From JBQCHF01 sp051953655 (GTDB lineage: Bacteria > Actinomycetota > Actinomycetes > Motilibacterales > Motilibacteraceae): 17,827 nucleotides of DNA. The position numbers were made by a program, and so were the translations under genes. The stretch covers positions 1 to 17,827 of the forward strand of contig JBQCIO010000369.1 of NCBI GenBank assembly GCA_051953655.1. The letters run 5' to 3'. The notes under the pieces were generated by a model, which had not been told where the DNA came from, searched no databases, and saw only the letters and a list, made by a program, of their open reading frames with translations. Shown here piece after piece: positions 14,780-17,827 of the stretch. The number at the start of each line of letters is the position of its first letter. Positions within the stretch are counted from its first letter, which is position 1.

Positions 14780-15118
14780 GCGCGCCTGCTCCGACGACGA
14801 GGGAGGGGGCACCGCCGCGGCCGCGCGGTGCCAGTACGAGGCGACGGGGCTGGTCTGGCGCAGCACCGCGTCCGGCCGGGGCGGTGCCGGCCAGAGCTGC
14901 AGCAGGTAGCGGTCCATGACGGGTTCGCCCTCGCTGCGCACCATGTCGTGCGCCTCGGCCATCCCGCTGGCAGGCGGAGCGATGTCCAGGAGCTCGACCC
15001 GCAACGGCACCAGGCCGACGCTCAGCGCGACCACGAGCGACAGCACGCCGGGCAGGGCCGCACCGCACAGCCCGTTCACCTGCCCGCGCCCGGTCGCCGT
15101 CAGCTCAGGCTGGTCCAT
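14777..15118 (-). CDS. Small uncharacterised actinobacterial protein (YLLQLWPAPP type)
   Basis: An open frame of up to 113 residues. The C-terminal half, LRVELLDIAPPASGMAEAHD (39-58), then VMDRYLLQLWPAPPRPDAVL and RQTSPVASYWH (87-97), reads like a structured protein. I recall short actinobacterial hypothetical proteins ending in WPAPP...RQTS..AAYWH, with no known function. The start is uncertain. The ATG at 15118 adds a hydrophobic stretch (CGAALPGVLSLVVALSVGL, 18-36) that could be a membrane anchor. A GTG at 15010 or ATG at 14962 would give a soluble protein of 77 or 61 residues, closer to the homologues I remember. The stop shares a hairpin with the converging membrane-protein gene, which supports its being real. 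Confidence 0.6.
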   Translation of the reverse strand: MDQPELTATGRGQVNGLCGAALPGVLSLVVALSVGLVPLRVELLDIAPPASGMAEAHDMVRSEGEPVMDRYLLQLWPAPPRPDAVLRQTSPVASYWHRAAAAVPPPSSSEQAR

Positions 15119-15198
15119 CCCCTGCGGGAGCAGGAAGACGTAGCCGTGGTCCACCCCGGAGCCCGCCGTCGAAGAGCAGCACCGCGAGAGGGTGACCG

Positions 15199-16293
15199 CT
15201 ACCGGGCGACGGCGTCCAGCGCCTGCGACAGGTCCTTCCACAGGTCCTCGACGTCCTCGACCCCGACGGACAGTCGGAGCAGACCCTCGGGGACCGACGG
15301 GGACTCCAGGGCCCACTTGCGGCGGCGCTCGAGCATCGACTCCACCCCGCCGAGGCTGGTCGCGTGGCCCCACAGCCGCACCGCCGACACCACGGCGTCG
15401 GCGCGGGCGGCGTCGGCCACCTCCACCGCGAGCATGGCTCCCCAGCCGGGGTAGCGGACGCGGGTCACGGCCGGGTGCGCGGCCGCGCGGCGGGCCAGCT
15501 CGGCGGCGCTGGCCTGGGAGCGCTCGACCCGCAGGTGCAGCGTGCGCAGGCCGCGCAGCACGAGGTAGGCCTCCAGCGTGCCCGGCACGGCGCCGGCGGC
15601 GGTGCGGTGCCCGCGCAGCAGGTCGGCCGTCTCCGGGCTGGACACGGTCAGGCCCATCAGGGCGTCGCTGTGCCCGCTGAGGTACTTGGTGGCGCTGTGC
15701 ACGACGACGTCGGCGCCGAGGGCCAGCGGACGCTGCAGCAGGGGGGTGGCGAAGGTGGCGTCGACCACGACCGTGGCGCCGGCCGCGTGCGCGGCCCGCG
15801 CGGCGGCCGCGACGTCGACGGCCTCCATGGTCGGGTTGGCGATGCTCTCCAGCCAGACCAGCGCGGCCCCCTCGCAGGCCGCCGCCAGCTTCCCGGCGTC
15901 CTCGACGTCGACCGGCCGGACGGTGAGCAGCTCGCGCTCGGCGAGCCGGCGCAGCAGCGCGAGGGTGCCGGAGTAGGCGCGCTCGGGAGCCACCACGACG
16001 CCGCCCACCGGCACGAGGTCCAGCGCCGCCGCGACCGCCGCGGTGCCCGAGCCGAACGCCACCGCGGTGCCGCCCTCCAGCGCCCCGACGGCCTCCTCCA
16101 GGGCGCCCCAGGTGGGGTTGCCGAACCGGCCGTAGCCGACGTCGCCGCCCGCGTGGTAGGTCGAGGCCATGACGACCGGCACGTTGAACGGCGCGTCCGG
16201 CGCCGGCGCCGGACGGCCGGCCACGACGGCCACGGTCGCGGGCGCGAGCTCGCCGGCGTCGTCGGCGCTGTCCCTGGAGGGCGGCTGCTGCAT
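15199..16293 (-). CDS. PLP-dependent cystathionine gamma-synthase/lyase family enzyme
   Basis: A 364-residue Cys/Met metabolism enzyme of fold type I, acting on sulfur amino acids or related substrates in the cytoplasm. The PLP lysine is Lys203 in HSATKYLSGHSDALMG. Phosphate-site residues Tyr54 and Arg56 lie in YGRFGNPTW, with AYSGT (106-110), LESIANPT (148-155) and SLGGVES (313-319) all in place. Two oddities: the usual VDNTFATP reads VDATFATP (177-184), and the segment after VTRVRYPG goes straight to WGAMLAVEV, missing about 15-18 residues that most family members have there. Whether it is a synthase, gamma-lyase, methionine gamma-lyase or O-acetylhomoserine sulfhydrylase cannot be decided. 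The ATG at 16293 lacks a ribosome site; the message could be leaderless. It diverges from ddl across 78 nt. Confidence 0.88.
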   Translation of the reverse strand: MQQPPSRDSADDAGELAPATVAVVAGRPAPAPDAPFNVPVVMASTYHAGGDVGYGRFGNPTWGALEEAVGALEGGTAVAFGSGTAAVAAALDLVPVGGVVVAPERAYSGTLALLRRLAERELLTVRPVDVEDAGKLAAACEGAALVWLESIANPTMEAVDVAAAARAAHAAGATVVVDATFATPLLQRPLALGADVVVHSATKYLSGHSDALMGLTVSSPETADLLRGHRTAAGAVPGTLEAYLVLRGLRTLHLRVERSQASAAELARRAAAHPAVTRVRYPGWGAMLAVEVADAARADAVVSAVRLWGHATSLGGVESMLERRRKWALESPSVPEGLLRLSVGVEDVEDLWKDLSQALDAVAR

Positions 16294-16318
16294 GCGCCGA
16301 TCGTCGCACGCGAGCGGG

Positions 16319-16324
16319 TAGGGT
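16319..16324 (+). promoter_or_regulatory. Possible -10 element (TAGGGT) upstream of ddl
   Basis: TAGGGT fits the TAnnnT actinobacterial -10 pattern and lies 47 nt before the ddl start in the 78-nt divergent gap. No convincing -35 hexamer is seen at 17-18 nt upstream, so the call is weak. Confidence 0.3.
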
Positions 16325-16371
16325 CCTGGCGGCGGTGGGGGCCACAGCAACGAGAGCACGAGGACGGACGC

Positions 16372-17487
16372 ATGACCGAGCAGCGCAAGCCGCGCGTCGC
16401 CGTCGTCTTCGGCGGCCGCAGCAGCGAGCACGGGGTGTCCTGCGTCACCGCCGGCAGCGTGCTCGCGGCCATCGACCGCGAGGCCTGGGACGTCGTCCCG
16501 GTCGGGATCACCCTCGAGGGCCGCTGGGTGCTGGCACCGGACGAGCCGGAGAAGCTCGCGGTCACCGGCAGCTCGCTGCCCTCGGTGCCCGAGACCGGCG
16601 CGGCCGTCGTGCTGGCCGGCGACCCCACCAACCGCGACCTCGAGGTGCGCGAGCCCGGCGACGTTCCGCGCACGCTCGGGCAGGTCGACGTCGTGCTGCC
16701 GCTGCTGCACGGGCCCTACGGCGAGGACGGCACCATCCAGGGCCTGCTCGAGCTCGCCGGCGTGCCCTACGTCGGCAGCGGCGTGCTGGCCTCGGCCGCC
16801 GGCATGGACAAGGGCGTGATGAAGGCGCTGCTCGCGGCCGCCGGGCTGCCGGTGGGCCGCTACGTCGTGGTGCCGCCGCGGCGCTGGGAGCGCGCGCCCG
16901 ACGCGGTGCGCGCCGAGGTCGAGGCGCTGGGCTTCCCGGTGTTCGTCAAGCCCTGCCGGGCCGGCTCGAGCATGGGCATCACCAAGGTGCACTCCCTCGA
17001 CGAGCTCGACGTCGCCATGGCCGAGGCCCGACGGCACGACCCGCGGGTGATCGTCGAGGCCGGCGTGGTGGGCCGCGAGATCGAGTGCGGCGTGCTCGAG
17101 GGCGTCGACGGCGGCGAGCCCGAGGCGAGCTGCGTGGCCGAGATCCGCGTGGGGGCGGGCCACGAGTTCTACGACTTCGAGGCCAAGTACCTGCCCGACA
17201 ACGGCACCGAGCTCGACGTACCCGCCGACGTCTCCGACGAGTTGTCGGAGAAGGTTCGCGCGATGGCCGTGCAGGCCTTCGAGGCCCTGGGCTGCGAGAG
17301 CCTGGCCCGGGTCGACTTCTTCGTGCTCGAGGACGGCACCGCGATGGTGAACGAGGTCAACACCATGCCCGGCTTCACCCCGGTCTCGATGTTCCCCCTC
17401 GTGTGGGCCGCCTCCGGCCTGGACTACCCCGCCCTGGTCGACCGCCTGCTGCGCACCGCCCTGGCCCGCCCCGCCGGCCTGCGCTGA
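16372..17487 (+). CDS. ddl: D-alanine–D-alanine ligase
   Basis: A 371-residue ATP-grasp ligase making the D-Ala-D-Ala dipeptide for peptidoglycan precursors. Motifs: VVFGGRSSEHGVS (11-23, with Glu19), LLHGPYGEDGTIQG (111-124), the ATP-binding stretch VKPCRAGSSMGITKV (192-206), omega-loop YDFEAKY (267-273) and the metal/ATP site NEVNTMPGFTP (327-337). The FYDFEAKY loop is of the D-Ala-D-Ala type rather than that of D-Ala-D-Lac ligases. The ATG at 16372 has AGGA at 16361-16364. Position after gpsA fits mycobacterial ddlA; here a PLP enzyme and three small genes lie between. The genes that usually follow (a DUF3515 protein and thiL) are not in the remaining 340 nt. Confidence 0.97.
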   Translation: MTEQRKPRVAVVFGGRSSEHGVSCVTAGSVLAAIDREAWDVVPVGITLEGRWVLAPDEPEKLAVTGSSLPSVPETGAAVVLAGDPTNRDLEVREPGDVPRTLGQVDVVLPLLHGPYGEDGTIQGLLELAGVPYVGSGVLASAAGMDKGVMKALLAAAGLPVGRYVVVPPRRWERAPDAVRAEVEALGFPVFVKPCRAGSSMGITKVHSLDELDVAMAEARRHDPRVIVEAGVVGREIECGVLEGVDGGEPEASCVAEIRVGAGHEFYDFEAKYLPDNGTELDVPADVSDELSEKVRAMAVQAFEALGCESLARVDFFVLEDGTAMVNEVNTMPGFTPVSMFPLVWAASGLDYPALVDRLLRTALARPAGLR

Positions 17488-17525
17488 CCTACCCGGCTCG
17501 CATCACCCCCGGTCCCCGCCGGAAC

Positions 17526-17543
17526 GATCACGGCCCCGTGATC
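17526..17543 (+). terminator. Perfect 8-bp inverted repeat after ddl
   Basis: GATCACGG-CC-CCGTGATC lies 38 nt after the ddl stop and is followed by CTTTGCC, so it is a reasonable terminator. A second copy of the right arm, CCCCGTGATATTCCG at 17556-17570, can pair instead with CGGAACGATCACGG (starting at 17520). The CCGTGATC core also occurs in the long hairpin after gpsA. Confidence 0.5.
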
Positions 17544-17827
17544 CTTTGCCGCCGCCCCCGTGATATTCCGCGCGGGCGGCGACAACGTCGCGGGGGGCGT
17601 GAGCCGGGCCGGCCGCCTGAGGCGTGCCGCGCCCGGCCGCTCCCGCCGTCAGCGCCCTTGACCGTGCCCGGCGGAGCCGGCGGCACCGAGCGCGAGCCGC
17701 CCCCCCTCCCGCCGTGTGCAAACAGAGTTGGGGCGCCCGCCCCCCCCGCGCGGGGTGGTGAACGGCCGGTGCCCGCCCCCCCCGCCGCCCCCGGGCCCTC
17801 CCCCCCCCCCCCCCGGGGGGCCGGGCC
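17544..17827. other. Non-coding, homopolymer-rich tail; probable unreliable contig end
   Basis: No credible gene is present. From about 17700 the sequence becomes a string of C and G runs, including eight or more Cs several times and a 15-C run at 17800-17814 followed by six Gs. Such runs are typical of low-quality assembly ends in GC-rich genomes. The expected downstream neighbours of ddl are not found. Confidence 0.6.

Noticed and set aside
14777..16345. Full 522-codon minus-strand frame
   Set aside because: Its first part shadows the PLP enzyme in another frame; only the last 113 codons or fewer read like a real protein, and these were annotated separately.
17503..17721. 72-codon minus-strand frame after ddl
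   Set aside because: Low-complexity Arg/Ala/Gly content in a doubtful contig end, no ribosome site, no motif.

Overview
This is a GC-rich window of 17,827 bases. The codon use, frequent GTG starts, translationally coupled genes and gene families all point to an actinobacterial chromosome. The gene order ndgR–leuC–leuD–hup–cofC–gpsA–ddl is the conserved actinobacterial neighbourhood (in Mycobacterium tuberculosis, from memory: Rv2989, leuC, leuD, hupB, mutT1, ppk1, fbiD, gpdA2, ddlA). A soil actinobacterium of the Geodermatophilaceae or a relative is my best guess. That genus-level placement is inference only.

Layout. (1) Positions 1-1233, minus: the N-terminal 411 codons of an amidase-signature hydrolase that runs off the left edge. 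(2) 1430-4927, plus: fadA and fadB, a two-gene fatty-acid beta-oxidation operon. (3) 4879-5964, minus: an AraC-family regulator whose 3' end overlaps the end of fadB. (4) 6086-6802, minus: the IclR-type leucine regulator ndgR, divergent from leuC, with a strong inverted repeat between them. (5) 6928-9839, plus: leuC, leuD and a SAM methyltransferase 4 nt after leuD. (6) 10018-10689, plus: a HU-type nucleoid protein with a long Lys/Ala/Thr tail, its own promoter and a 5'-leader hairpin. (7) 10871-11756, minus: cofC (F420 biosynthesis) followed 4 nt later by a 66-residue cold-shock-like protein. (8) 11908-13766, plus: a PlsC-type acyltransferase overlapping gpsA by 4 nt, i.e. glycerolipid precursor synthesis, closed by a long hairpin. 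(9) 13908-14749, plus: a DUF1622 membrane protein coupled to a second small membrane protein. (10) 14777-15118, minus: a small uncharacterised protein. (11) 15199-16293, minus: a PLP enzyme of the cystathionine gamma-synthase/lyase family. (12) 16372-17487, plus: D-alanine–D-alanine ligase. (13) 17488-17827: non-coding, ending in poly-C/poly-G sequence that looks like an unreliable contig end.

How the genes work together. Most are housekeeping: leucine synthesis and its regulator, chromosome architecture, F420 precursor synthesis, phospholipid precursor synthesis and the peptidoglycan dipeptide. fadAB and the amidase look like a catabolic insertion to the left of the conserved block. Compared with the mycobacterial order, mutT1 and ppk1 are absent between hup and cofC. 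The extra genes are the methyltransferase, the acyltransferase, the DUF1622 pair, the small minus-strand protein and the PLP enzyme.

I see no prophage, transposase, CRISPR array, toxin–antitoxin pair, tRNA or rRNA, and no obvious new multi-gene defence or biosynthetic system. The least explained items are the methyltransferase locked to leuD, the DUF1622/small membrane protein pair, the small protein sharing a stop-codon hairpin with it, the PLP enzyme that appears to lack a segment, and several well-formed hairpins or inverted repeats between genes.
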